A program made the translations under genes and the position numbers. DNA of 64,000 nt from contig NW_020312000.1 of NCBI RefSeq assembly GCF_003144115.1, positions 585,946-649,945 on the forward strand, given 5' to 3'. Under the pieces are notes generated by a model. The model was given only the letters and a program-made list of their open reading frames with translations, ran no database searches and had not been told where the DNA came from. Shown here in pieces: positions 11,057 through 22,452 of the stretch; within the stretch, counting starts at the first letter, position 1, and each line of letters opens with the position of its first letter. Origin of the DNA: Tilletiopsis washingtonensis. Lineage: Eukaryota > Basidiomycota > Exobasidiomycetes > Entylomatales.

Positions 11057-12998
11057 TCAGCCCGACAGCGGCTGCACGCCGAGCAGCGCACGCAGCAGCG
11101 CCAGGCCGGCCTGCGGGGCGTCGGCAGGGATCATGTGGCCGCTGGGAGCACGAGGTCAGCAGCGGTCGAGGCATCGCACTCGCACGACTCACGAGTACGG
11201 AATCTCGGCAAACGTCAGGTTGCGGTCGGTGGTGAAGGAGCCGGCCACCTGGCCGTCCTTGCCAATCAGCGGCGTCGTGGGCGGCGTCGAGAGGCCCTGG
11301 GCACCGCCCCACGTCATGTTCTGGATGCCGAGCAGCGTGCCGTTGGTGATGACGAGCGCGTCCTGGCCACCGCCGGCGACGATGAAGCCCGACGACGACG
11401 CCTCGATGACGCCAGGAAGCACCGACTCAACGGCCGGCGCGCTGGCGTCGCCGTTGGGGAAGACCTGCTGCGTCGTGCAGAACTCCCACGTCTGGTTGGG
11501 CGCGTGGATGGCCGCCTGCAGGTCCGGGTTGCTGAACCATGTGCCGTGCTGCGCGCCAGTGTTGGCGTCGCCCGTGGGCTCGAACTCGCTCGAGTACGTG
11601 CGGTTGCCGTCGGCCCTGTAGATGTCGAACGCCGGGTTCTGGCGCGCTGCGGCCGACTGCATCGTCGACGCTGGGAAGCGGTCGCAGTCGCGATTGTACG
11701 GCGGCAGCGGGCCGTTCGGCGGGAATGCGAGGTTGTCCCGCAGGTAGTGGCCTGCAGAGGGATGCTCAGCACGAGAGCTCAACGCTGCGAGACGCCGCAC
11801 TCACGGAAGCCGCAGTGCTTCGAGTCCTGGAAGACCTGGTTACGCTGGTAGTCGGTGAGGCCGAGCACCTGCTTCATCTGCGCATCATCGATGAAAGCGT
11901 CTACAGCCAGGCGTCAGAGCAGATCGCAGTCGACGCAGAGCTGACCCTCACCGGCGACGAGGTCGCTGCACGCCGTGAACTCGGTGATGGTGGCGTCGAT
12001 GAGCAGGCCGCCCTTGAGGTTGTACGTGCCGCGCTTGTAGAACTCGGCCATGATGTACGACACGTAGAAGCCAGCGTAGCTCTCGCCAGTGACAAACAGC
12101 CGCTTGGTGGCCAGCTCGGGGAAGGTGAGGAGTACGTTGTCCCACCAGTCGACAAAGTCACGCGCCACGTCCGAGTCGTCCTTGGCCTCGGGCGTGCCTC
12201 TGCGAGGGCGATGTCAGAGCATGGAACAGACGGCACAGCGCTTCACGCACTGCGAGAAGCCGGTGCCCACGGGCTGCTCGACCCAGATGACGTTGGCCTC
12301 CTGCGTCCAGGTGTTGGCGCCCTTGCGCGGGCGGTCCTTGGTGTTGAGATAGCTGATCGGGCCGTTCTCGAGCAGGAAGCCGCCGAGCGAGCTGCAGCCC
12401 GGTCCGCCCTGTGTAAGGGAGGGTCAGCCGCGAGGAGCGCTAAGCCATTCCGGCGCACGCACGTTGAGCCAGATGACGAGGTCGTCCGACGGCGAGTCAT
12501 CCTTGCCCCACAGCCAGAAGTACAGCTCGCGAGCCGTCTGGTTGCCGATGGGCAGCAGGCCGGCCCAGGACGTCTTTGTCTTGAAGCCGACGGTCGGGCT
12601 GCATAGCAGGCATGATCAGCAGACGGCGTGCCAGACCTGCCGCGGCGCACTCACATGTCGTTGGTCACCTCGAACGCCTTGGCCGCATCGCCCGCGAACG
12701 ACAGCGTCGAGCTGCAGTCGGTGCACGAATCGGCGGAGGGGTCGTCGTTGCGTGCGCCGAGGGCCGGCACCTCGCCGAGCACGGGCACGGCGGCGAGCGT
12801 GTCGCTGACGACGTCGCGGCGCAGGTTCCAGAACGTCTTGTGCTGCTCGGCGGCAAACTTGCGCGCCGCGCTCAGCGGCGTGCGGAAGTTGGGCAGCGAG
12901 AGCAGCTCGGCGCGGCGGTGGTGCGCAAAGCGCGCCTCGGCGCCGTCGACGAGCGCGAGGGAGAGACAGACGGCGGAGAAGAGGGCCTGGAAACGCAT
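11057..12998 (-). CDS. Secreted serine carboxypeptidase (peptidase family S10)
   Basis: 541-residue protein from seven exons: 12998-12655, 12598-12463, 12408-12251, 12199-11952, 11900-11805, 11751-11193 and 11141-11057. It starts with a signal peptide (MRFQALFSAVCLSLALVDGAEA). Family landmarks in order are LVIWLN, GGPGCSSLGG (oxyanion region), VEQPVGTGFS, VTGESYAGFY with the catalytic Ser at about residue 254, the GGGQDALVITNGT segment with the probable catalytic Asp, and GHMIPADAPQAGL with the catalytic His near the C-terminus. It would remove C-terminal residues from peptides at acid pH, outside the cell or in the vacuole; no retention signal is visible. The exon ending at 11952 uses an internal GTGAGG donor; reading on would hit a stop. 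A TATA box lies about 83 bp before the ATG, suggesting regulated expression. Confidence 0.92.
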
Positions 12999-13708
12999 CG
13001 TGAGGAGGGTCGTGAAGGGACAAGCGGAAAGGGAGGGGTGCGGAGCTGGTGGTTGTGCGGTGTGCCGGACTGAGCGTCGCCTATATATAGCGACCGCTCT
13101 CACCCACGTCCGATGGTGAGCTCTCCCTAGCACGACGCCAGCGTCTGCCGCCGGCCCCCTCCGTCTCGCACAAAGGTGCCGGCGGCGAGCCGATGCGCCC
13201 CTGTGCCGTGCTGGAAGATGGGCTGCGGCCCGGTCCCTTGATCCCGGCACATTGGCAGAAGATTCCTGGGCTCTCTTGCGCCCGCAGCACACACTCCGAT
13301 GCGCCCGGCGGCGCTCGAGGCCAGCACTGCCACGGCGAGATGAGGCTTGATGAGGGGTCAGGAGAGAGGACGCGGAGGCGCGGGATGACCCCTGAGAGCG
13401 TCTGTGAGCGATATACAGGAGGCCGGGCAATGTCCCTGGCCGCTTTGCCGCCGGCGAACCACTTTTCTGGGCTGATCAGGCGGGTCAGGAGCCAGGCTGC
13501 TTCCATCGCGTCAGGTGACCAGCCGACGAGATGCGCCCCTGGAGTCAACGCTTGGCAGGTCGCGCCTTTCCCAGACGAGACGGCCTAGGCACACGCGCAC
13601 GCAAAGAGGAGGTTGATCGCTGGGCATAGAGAGGATTCGATTCAGGAGGTACGGGACAGGCGGCGCCAAGAAAGAAGCTCTCCGTCGGCAGAAGCACGAG
13701 TCGTCGCA
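12999..13708. other. Promoter region of carboxypeptidase and 3' flank of YRA1
   Basis: About 0.7 kb. Apart from the TATA box at 13081-13090, no gene, repeat or RNA was recognised. Confidence 0.55.
13081..13090 (-). promoter_or_regulatory. TATA box of the serine carboxypeptidase gene
   Basis: CTATATATAG, a perfect palindrome in GC-rich surroundings, 83 bp upstream of the ATG at 12998. The distance fits a TATA box with a leader of roughly 50 nt. Confidence 0.7.
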
Positions 13709-14688
13709 TTAGGCCTGGTTCGCCTCGCCGGCCTTCGTCGAGTAGTCTGGAACAACGCCGCGTCAGAAACCATGCGTGCGGGAAAGGCACACGATGAGCA
13801 AGACACTCACCCTCCATCTCGGCGTCCAGATCCTCCAGCGTCTTCTTGGGCTTCGGCTCGCGCGGCGCACGGCCGCCGCGGGCAGCGCCACGGCCACCAC
13901 GGGCGCCGGCAGCGGCTCCGCCGCGCGGAGCACGCGGCGCGGCAGGCGCACGCATGGACTGCGACTGAGCGGCAAGCGCGGCCTGCTGCTGCGCCATGGC
14001 GGCGGCGCGGGCCGGGTCGACGACGACCTCGATGCGGATGGCCTTCTCTGTGGGCAGGGCGGTGTCAGAGGCGTACTCCACAGATGTGCCAAATGGCCCA
14101 CTCACTGCCGTCGATGAGGCGGTTGTTGTACTGCTGGTACGCGCGGTTGGCGTCCTCGGCGCGCTGGAACTCGACGGTCACCGTGCCGGTCGACGTGCCG
14201 TTGGCGCGGAAGCTCATGACGACCTTCTTGAGCGGGCCGATGGACGTCGAGAAGAGCTCCTGCGAGGCGAGGCGATGTGTGAGAAGAGCGTGTGGGCGAA
14301 GAGATGATGCGAGCGGCGACGCACCTTGACCTGCGGCTCCGTCACGTCGATCGGCAGGTTGGAAACGATGATCTTGCTGCCGAACGAGCCGCCGCCGGGC
14401 GCACGGCCGGGGATGACGACGGGCCCGCGGTTGCGGTTGTTGGCCGAGATGGCGGCGGCGTTGCCGAGCGACGCCTGGCCGAGCGCGGCAGCCTTGGCGT
14501 GCACACCGGCCGAGCCGCCGCTGCGGCGCTGCTGCGGCTGGCTGTTGCCAGCACCGCGGCCACCGCGAGCGGCGCGCGGCTTGCGGTTGGAGGACACGAG
14601 GTCATCGAGCGCTGTGTCGAAGATGCAGTGAGCGGACTGTCTTGGCGACAAGATGTTGGCCACACGTACACTTGTCGAGGTTGGCAGA
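13709..14688 (-). CDS. YRA1: Yra1/ALYREF-type mRNA export adaptor (start exon not resolved)
   Basis: RNA-binding adaptor that links spliced mRNA and the TREX complex to export receptors in the nucleus. Exons found are 14688-14670 (19 nt), 14611-14325, 14259-14106, 14047-13811 and 13746-13709 (TAA), giving 244 residues without the start Met. The first exon plus the next read SANLDKSLDDLVSSNRK; yeast Yra1 starts MSANLDKSLDEII, so only the ATG is missing and must come from an upstream exon. The order is N-box, RG-rich linker (RAARGGRGAG), one RRM with RNP-like IIVSNLPIDVTEPQVKELF and GTVTVEF, then a second RGG-rich tail (RGGAAAGARGGRGAARGGRA). The C-terminal DDYSTKAGEANQA resembles the conserved helical end. 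A candidate start exon (ATG CAA CAG, 15088-15080) would imply an intron of about 390 nt. Confidence 0.85.
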
Positions 14689-16185
14689 CTGTGCAAGACG
14701 AGATGCGGCGCGAGAAGGGAGGTAGACGTGCGTTAGAAAGCTGTGCGAAGGTCAAAAGGCAAAGGAGGCAGCGTGAGGTGCGCGGCGATGTCCAACGACT
14801 CCGTCGCGTCTGCTGACATCCGGCGCGCGCCATCGAGGTCCGAGCGACGATCGTCCGTTGCACGCGCCAGCGTCGACGATGATCCACGTTTGCGCCGGCT
14901 CAGACTCAGGCTGATGCTCCGTACGACGGCTCTCTCATGCGGCGCGGCGCGTGCAACCAACGAGCGATCGACTTCAGGCAAACTTCGCGCCAGTGTGCTC
15001 CCTCACTGCGCAGCTTCTTGCGTCTAGCACGCGCGGCGACAGCTTCGTCTGCTGTGCTGTATGCATCGCTGCATCGCACCTGTTGCATCGACGAGAGCTT
15101 AGTCGCCGGCGCGGGCGGCCAGTCGAGGTCGACTGAGCGAGCCATCTGCTGCGCTGCAGTCGAGGCTGCGCGGCTGCCAACGCGCCTTGTCGCGAAAGGT
15201 GCTTCTGCCTTTGCGACAGAAGGCTACGCCTCAGGCGGGCCCCGGACGTGCGTCCGAGAGCCACGACGCGCGCGAGGCCATCTGAGCGCGGCTCCTGCGC
15301 TGCTCATGCCCGCGGTGCGCCGGCGAGGGTGCAACTTGCTTGCCTCAGCCGAACGTAGGTCAAGCAGAGTCGGCCTTTTCGGGTGCTCGCGCGTGCGTGG
15401 CGCTGAGCTCTTTGCTCGGCACGATGCGCGACGCACCGCGCACGAGCGCGTCCGGCCAGGTCTCGAAGCACGCGAGGTGCGAGAGCGGCACGGGACGGAA
15501 CGGCGGCTCTGAGCGCTGCGAAAAATCGAGAGATGATCCACAGGCTTGGCGATGGCCGACGACGAGCGGTGCGCGTGTCTGGCGACGTCTAGCGCGGCGG
15601 GCGATGCCGCCTGCGCCGCGCGGCCGAGGTGCTCGTGCGATACCCGCCTGGCCGGGCGTTGCCGAGTCGGCGAAAGCCAGCGCTACCGCGAAGTCATGTC
15701 GTGCTGGCGCAAAGCCCAGTCACGACGCTCGTGTGAAGCCGTGTGCGCGTCGAGGTGCCAGCAGGCCGCCTTCACGGCGCGACGCTGATGCGGGGATCCG
15801 AACGGGAGGGACGAGAACGCGGACGGGCGGGGCGCGTAATGCTGACCATGGTGAAGAGAGAAGCGAGACTTGAGGTGTGTGCTTGTGACGACGAGAGGAA
15901 GAGACGGCGAGGGTGATGCGCGTGGCTTGACGAGGGATGCGATGGAGGACGGTCGTGGTGCGCAGCAGAGAAGCAAGGGGCTGCGACGCGTCCGGGGCGC
16001 GCGGCGTGGCGCAGGCGCAGGCTCAGGCGGCATGCGTGCGCAGAGCCTGCCAGCGGCACCAACGGCCGGCCGCCTGCACCTGAGCTGCATGACGGCAGCC
16101 GCACGTGACGGCACTTTGGCTCCACCCCCGCTGCGCCCAGACTGCTTGCACCCTGCCTCCTCACCACCTCCACCCCTCCTCCTCG
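14689..16185. other. Divergent intergenic region between YRA1 and PRP18
   Basis: About 1.5 kb of GC-rich sequence. It must contain the missing first exon of YRA1 and both promoters. A CTAAC branch-like site near 14728-14732 (minus strand) fits the intron before the 19-nt exon. No other gene was supported on either strand. Confidence 0.5.
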
Positions 16186-17736
16186 ATGGACTTTCTCAAG
16201 GCCGAGATCGCAGCCAAGCGCAAGGCAGAGAGCAGCGCCGCCTCGGCCGTCGCCAGCGGCAGCGGCAGCGGCAGCGTGCGCAGCGGCAGCGCCGAGCCGC
16301 CGCAGAAGTACCAGCGCCGCGGCGAGGTGGAGCGGGCGCGCAACGAGGTCGACGAGAGCAAGCGGCGCGAGCTGCGCGAGGCGCGCGAGCGGCGCGACCG
16401 GGCGCGCGAGGAGAAGCGCCGGCTGAAGGAGGGCATTGTGGCTCAGCCGGAGGAGGACACAGTGAGTGGTCCCGCGTTGAGCAGGAGGACAGGGCTTTCG
16501 AGGGGCGACCGGGGCCGCTATGGCGACCTGGGCCGCTATGGCGACCTGTTGAGGATGCCCGGCTGCTTACCCGCGTCTGCTATCAGTCTGCGGCTGCCGG
16601 CAGCATCTCGTCGAGCAAGGAGCCAACAGCAGGCGAGACGGCCGCCGCGGCAGCGCTCACAACAGCGCGCGGCGAGGCCTTCAACATCAGTCCGACGGAG
16701 GCGATCACGCGGCTGCGCGCCAAAGGCCAGCCGATCCGCCTCTTCGGCGAGTCGGACAAGGAGCGGCGGCTGCGTCTGCGCGCGCTCGAGCTCATCGAGG
16801 AGCGCGGCGAGCGCGTGGGGCAGAACGACTTTATGCGTGCGCTGGCCGGCGCCGAGGGCAAGGATGCACTCGAGGAGCTGGAGCGCACACGGCAGGCCGA
16901 TGGGCCCAAGGCGGAGCGCGACGAGGAGAAGAAGAAGGCAAAGGAGGAGGAAGAGCGCTTGCAGGACAATCCCAAGAACCGCGAGGGCATCGGCATGGAC
17001 AGCCTGCTCGACCTCAGCCTCGTGCGCAAGGACGTGAACCGCGTGTACCCGATGATCTACTACACGCTCAAGGGCCTCATGTCGGACTGGGAGCAGGCGC
17101 TGGCGGAGAGACCACGTGAGTGGGCGTGCTGGTCGGTGCCCCACGACATGCGAGCTGACCACGAGCCGCCGCGTAGTGGAGGTGCGGCAGAGCACGCAGG
17201 GCAAGATGGTCGCCGCGACGCAGGTGCAGTCGCGCGAGTACATGAAGCCCTTCTTCAAGGCGCTGCGCCAGCGCGCCACGCTGCCCGACGTGACGATGCG
17301 TGTGGCCGAGATTGTGCACCACATGCAGAAGCGCGACTATCGCGCGGCCAACGACTCGTACCTGCAGATGTCGATTGGCAACGCGGCGTGGCCGATGGGC
17401 GTCACCATGGTCGGGTGAGTGCACACGAGCAATGGCGGCTGGGCTGCACGCTGACTCGCCTCGCAGTATCCACGAGCGCTCAGGCCGCGAGAAGATCTTC
17501 AGCTCCAACGTGGCGCACGGTGCGTGTCTCTGCTGCGCGCGGCACGACTGCTCTCTCACGCGTCCCTCGCAGTGCTCAACGACGAGGTCAGCCGCAAGTA
17601 TATCCAGAGCCTCAAGCGTCTCATGACGTTCGCCCAGACCAAGGTGAGCGCGCGCGTGCCCTTGCCTGCCTGTCGCACTCGCTCTGACACCGCTGCGCAG
17701 TACCCGCCAAAGGACCCGAGCATGCTGATGGGCTAG
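16186..17736 (+). CDS. PRP18: Pre-mRNA-splicing factor PRP18
   Basis: 400-residue nuclear protein for the second step of splicing (3' splice-site exon ligation, with Slu7 and U5). Exons are 16186-16461, 16587-17115, 17177-17414, 17467-17519, 17573-17643 and 17701-17736. The N-terminus starts MDFLKAEI and continues as a charged helix. An SFM/PFM-like segment, EAITRLRAKGQPIRLFGESDKERRLRL, lies around residue 145. The Prp18 helical domain follows: GMDSLLDLSLVRKDVNRVYP, then [24 protein letters not shown] and HVLNDEVSRKYIQSLKRLMTF, which is the family's best conserved region. The short C-terminal exon ends in YPPKDPSMLMG. The chosen ATG has upstream Pro/Cys-rich sequence of no coding look. Intron 1 is long for this region (125 nt). 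Confidence 0.93.
16512..16547 (+). repeat. Tandem 18-bp duplication in PRP18 intron 1
   Basis: GGGCCGCTATGGCGACCT occurs twice head to tail (16512-16529 and 16530-16547) inside the 125-nt intron, and probably explains its unusual length. Confidence 0.85.
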
Positions 17737-17871
17737 GCGCGCTTCATTATGCATGGTACTCCCGCGGTGAATGCGATGCGCTTGGGCCACTAAGAGAGAA
17801 AGGAAAGAGGTCGTCGTCGGGGGTGTCCAGGGGAAGGAGGTAGGCCGCCGCTCCGCCGCTACTGCTGCTTT

Positions 17872-19454
17872 TCACTTTTCGCTGGGCTTCTGCACGAGCA
17901 CCGTGCTGCCCTCGCTCTCCTGCTCGCTGCCGCTGCCGTTGCCGCCGGTGCGTCGCGATGCATCGTCGCTCTGCGGCAATGCAGAGCTCTTGCTGCTCTC
18001 GCCCTTGCTGCCCTCGCTCACGAGGCCGTAGTCGTCCGGCTTGGTGCCCGAGGTGCCCTCCTTGCGCAGACGCTGCTCGTCGCGGTCCGCCTTGCGCACC
18101 ACGCTGCGCCCCGAGCTGCCGCCGATGAGCTTGGCCATCAGGCCGGCCACGCCGCCGAGGCCCTGCTCGCCGCGCACGCGGTTTGCCGGCACCGTCGCTG
18201 TGGCAGTGGCCGAGGCGTCAAAGGCATCGCGCTCGCTGTCCATAGCCTGCAGCTCCTTGAGCATGAGCGAGCGCACACGCGTCGTCAGGTCCGTCACGTC
18301 GTCGGCCGTCAGGCCCTTGGTCGGCACCGGCTCCAGCACTGGCGGGTGTCGTGTGAGCCCAGCAGAGGCGCGAGATCTGCACAACCACTCACCCTTGATG
18401 CGGATCGTGCCGCCCTCAAAGCGCGTCTTGCCGTCGAAGAGGCGGTGGTAGTTCTCGCACACGACGGGCACGACGGGCACCTGCGCCTGCACGGCGAGGT
18501 GGAAGGCGCCCTTCTTGAACGGCAGCAGGTCCGGAAACGGCAGATTCGAGCGCGTGCCCTCGGGGAAGACCCACAGGGAGAGCTGCGCGGCGTGTCAGCC
18601 CGGGCGGTCAAGGTGCCTCGCGCAGCGCTGCGAGCTTGTGTGGGCCTGGCGTCTCTTCTGAGCACGCAGCCGCCTGTCCCTGCTCGTCTGGCGCCGCTCC
18701 GCAGTGCCCATCTGCCTGCCTGCTGCTCGCACTCACGCCGTTCTTCTTCATCTCCTGCCCGACCTGGTTGAAGCTCTTGACGGCATCATGCCTGTTCTTG
18801 CGGTCGATGAACACGGCGCCGGAGAGTGACACTGATGGGCGGGTCAGTGACACGAGCTGGCTGCAGTGCTGCCGCCAGGGTGCCGCATGCTGCCATGCTC
18901 CTGCTTGGTCGCACGCAAGCTGCAGTGCTGCCGCTGCAGTTCGCTGCATTCGCCGCTGCCGCGCCCGCCGCGCCCACTCATGCCCTGCTGCCACACTCAC
19001 TGAACTGGCCGAGCAGCGGCGCATACTTGAGCTCCTGCTTGGCCATGATGCTGGCGATGCGCGGGAAGATGCGGCCGAGGTAGAGAATATCGATGCCCGT
19101 CTGGTGGTTGCCGACGAGCACGGCGGGGCGCGCCTTGTCGAAGTTCTCCTCGCCCTCAACGCGGAAGCGGATGCCGGTGAGCGAGCCGGCGAGGAGGTAG
19201 AAGCTGCGTGCGACATAGTAGTTGGTATTGAGGCGGTTGGCGCCCGGCACGAGGGTGAGGAAGAGGGAGCAGACGACGCCAAACGCCGAGCAGGCGCCGA
19301 GGCCGCTGATATAGAAGATGGTGTTGAGATAGAGGCGCGCACGCTGCGAGCGCGGCGAGAGCAGCGAGAGCAGCAGCACCGCCGTGCCGAGCGTGTAGGC
19401 GAGCGAGCGCGTGACGAGGGCCATGGCGGAGAGCGCAAAGTCGATGACGGACAT
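17872..19454 (-). CDS. 1-acyl-sn-glycerol-3-phosphate acyltransferase (PlsC/SLC1 family)
   Basis: 401-residue membrane enzyme that acylates lysophosphatidic acid to phosphatidic acid in the ER or lipid droplets. Exons are 19454-19001, 18831-18737, 18582-18393 and 18338-17872. Hydrophobic segments lie at about residues 5-32 and 43-70. Motif I (NHQTGID, residues 116-122) holds the catalytic His and Asp; then come GAVFIDRKNR (motif II), WVFPEGTRS (motif III, about 187-195) and VPVVPVVCENY (motif IV). All key residues are present. After the fold, about 155 residues of Ser/Arg-rich, probably disordered sequence extend the tail (GGNGSGSEQESEGS), longer than usual for yeast Slc1. The ATG at 19454 puts the first membrane helix right at the N-terminus. 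It shares a divergent promoter with the photolyase gene. Confidence 0.93.
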
Positions 19455-20177
19455 GGAGCTGCGGCAGGGAGCAGGCGGAGGTGCGCGAGCGCGTCGCGGC
19501 GGGGAAGCAGGTGCTGGATGTGCTGCAGCAGACACGGAAGCGAGACCAGCGTGCGGGAGGTGTTGGACTGGAGGCAAGGAGCAGGAGAGGCGCGAGCGGC
19601 AGCGCAAGAGAAGCGCAGCGCACTGCAGCGAGCTCGCTTGGCCGTGCGCGCGCCGCCGCGCGCGCACGGCACGCACGCTGCGCCCGAGCCGGCCGCCGGC
19701 GGAGCGCCGCGCGACGATGATCCGCGCCGCGCCCCACCGCGCCTCGCCTTCACGCGCGCCCCAGCACTCTCTCGCTGCGGCTCGCAATCTCGTCAGGGGG
19801 CCACTCAGGGTCACAGAGTGCAGCAGCTCGCCGTGCTGCCGCCGAGAGCCCCCTGAGAGAGATGCGCACAAGAGCCAGCGACGGCAGCGATGGCAGACCC
19901 TCGAGCGACGCCGCGGGGTGCAGTCGAGGAGCGCTTCTCGGGTGCTGCTCTGCTGCGCCGCTGCGTCGGAGCCGCCCCGATACGCACGCCGGCGCGGGCG
20001 CGCTGATCGGGACTCGGGGCAGGCGCGCCCAAGATCTCGATGCGGCGCGGCGCGGCCTTGACGCGCCGTGTGTGTCAGCGCGCCGGCCATGGCGTGAGGC
20101 TGCGCTGCTGGGCTGCGCTCTACGCCCCCTCCACTCCACCGGGCAACCCTGCCTTGCAGCCACATCTTCCCCTCTAC
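19455..20177. other. Divergent intergenic region, acyltransferase / photolyase
   Basis: About 0.7 kb between divergent genes. GC-rich; no TATA box, RNA gene or repeat was recognised. Confidence 0.5.
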
Positions 20178-22452
20178 ATGCGCCTTGCTGCCTCGCTGCT
20201 GCGCCACTCGCTCCTGCTCACTCCTCCGCTTCACTTGCACTCTCTCTACGCCCTACGCCGCACGCCCGCTGCGCCGCTCCTCCGCACCTCCACTTGGCGC
20301 GTGCCGCCGCTGCGCACCCTCGCTGCCATGGCGCCACGCAAGCGCTCCGCCGCCGAGGCGCACGACGAGGCCGACTACGAGGAGCAGGTCATGGACCCCA
20401 AGCTCGAGCCCGAGCCCGAGGAGAACGGCCCGTTCAGCGACGAGGAGATGCAGCCGCCGCCCAAGAAGCACAAGGGCGCCGCCGTCGGCGGCAAGCGTGC
20501 CGGCGCCGGCGTGTCGCCGCTGAAGGGCAAGGGGCGCGCCAACGACGAGGCCGAGTGGAAGTGCAACGACTGGAACCCCAGCGGTGCACTGCACGACGAC
20601 CACACGCCGCGCGCACAGCTCGGCGAGGCCATGGAGAAGCTCGGGCGCCGCCCCGAGGGCGCCGTGCGCCACGTCGTGTACTGGATGCGCATGCGCGACA
20701 TGCGCATCGAGGACAACCGCGCGCTGGCGCTGGCCTCGGAGCTCGTGCAGCAGGGCGGCAAGGGCTCGCACCTCATCGTGCTGCATGTGCTCAGCCCGGG
20801 CGACTTTGCGGCGCACGACCGCAGCCCGCGGCGCATCGACTTTGTGCTGCGCACGCTCGCCAAGCTGCGCGAGCAGCTGGCCGAGCTCGACATTCCGCTG
20901 TACGTCACGTCGCACAACGAGCGCAAGAAGATTCCGCACCGTGTGCTCGAGCTGTGCAACAGCTGGGGCGTCTCGGACATCACAGGCAACATCGAGCACG
21001 AGGTCGACGAGCTTTGGCGCGACATTGCCACCGTGCAGCAGGGCCCCAAGGCCGGCGTACACCCGCACTTTGTCGAGGATACGTACGTTGTGCCGCCGGG
21101 TGCCGTCAAGACCAACGACGGGCGGCCGTACAGCGTCTTCTCGCCGTGGAATCGGCGCTGGACGGAGCACCTGAGCAAGCACCCTGAGCTGCTCGACGAG
21201 TCGCCGCTGCCCGAGCGCAACGACGCGTCGATACGCAAGGACAGCAAGCTCGGCAAGCTGTTCGAGCAGGAGGTGCCCGAGGCGGTGCCTGGATTCGAGT
21301 GCGAGGACCGCGAGTACATGCACAAGCTGTGGCCGGCCGGCAGCGACGCGGCGCGCCGCGTGCTCGAGCTCTTCATCGGCGGCAAGAAGGGGCAGATGGA
21401 CTTTGAGGCCGATGCCACGGGCGTCGACCAGCCGATGACGGACGACGGCGCCAAGGACAGCAAGATTGCGGCGTACGGCACGGCGCGCAACATCCTCTCC
21501 GAGCACGGCACGAGCCGCCTCAGCCCGTACCTCTCCGCCGGCGTCATCTCTGCGCGTGCCTGTCTGCGCGCCTCGCGCGACGTGACCAAGGGCAAGCTGC
21601 AGATCGGGCGCGACTCGGGCCCGGCGATGTGGGGCGTCGAGGTGGCGTTCCGCGACTTCTACGGCCACGTGCTGAGCGCCTGGCCGCGCGTGTGCATGAG
21701 CAGGGCATACCTGCTCAAGTACGAGGACGTCAAGTGGGAGTACGACGACGAGAAGCTCAAGGCCTGGATGGCCGGCCGCACGGGCTATCCCATCGTCGAT
21801 GCCGCGCAGCGCCAGGGCGCAAAGCAGGGCTACATGCACAACCGCGGCCGGATGATCGTGGCCATGTTCCGTGAGCGTGTCGGATGCTGGATGGCCGGCA
21901 GCGTGCTGACCCTTTGCCGCAGTCACGAAGCACCTCATGCAGGACTGGCGCCTGGGCGAGGCGTACTTTATGCGCAGCTTCATCGTGCGTGGGCTGTGAG
22001 GAGGATGTGCCGCTAGATGCTCACACACTCCCTGCAGGACGGCGACTTTGCGAGCAACAACGGCGGCTGGCAATGGAGCGCCAGCACGGGAACGTGAGTG
22101 CCCGCTGAGCCGTGCTGATGCTGCACGCCACTGACATCTGTCCCTGCCTCCAGCGACCCGCAGCCATAGTGAGCCTCGCCCTTCTCTCCTCGCATTCCAC
22201 CTCACTGACCCCTCTCGCAGCTTCCGCATCTTTGCGCCCCTCTCGCAGTCGGAAAAGTCTGATCCGCAGGGCGAGTACATCCGGCACTGGGTGCCCGAGC
22301 TGCGCCACGTCAAGGGCAACGCCGTGCACGCGCCGTACGAGCGTCTGTCGAAGGCCGAGTTCGAGAAGCTCGGCTACCCCAAGCCCATCGTCGACCACAA
22401 GCAGGCGCGTGAGCGGGCGCTGCGCCGCTTCAAAAACCCGGGCGAGGAGTGA
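20178..22452 (+). CDS. PHR1: Deoxyribodipyrimidine (CPD) photolyase with mitochondrial-type presequence
   Basis: Light-driven FAD enzyme that splits UV-induced cyclobutane pyrimidine dimers. Exons are 20178-21870, 21923-21984, 22038-22093, 22154-22168 (15 nt) and 22221-22452; 685 residues from the first ATG. The antenna domain begins RHVVYWMRMRDMRIEDNRAL. FAD-domain landmarks are [84 protein letters not shown] and FRIFAPLSQSEKSDPQGEYIRHWVPEL, all as in class I CPD photolyases. The first 50 residues (MRLAASLLRHSLLL...) have Arg but no acidic residue, like a mitochondrial presequence. A second ATG at 20328 gives MAPRKRSAAEA, 635 residues, a nuclear-looking start. A (6-4) photolyase is less likely given the motifs. 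Confidence 0.92.

Noticed and set aside
20253-22319. Open frame of 688 codons antisense to the photolyase
   Set aside because: It crosses the photolyase introns without regard to splice sites, and its translation has no recognisable domain; a product of high GC at third positions.
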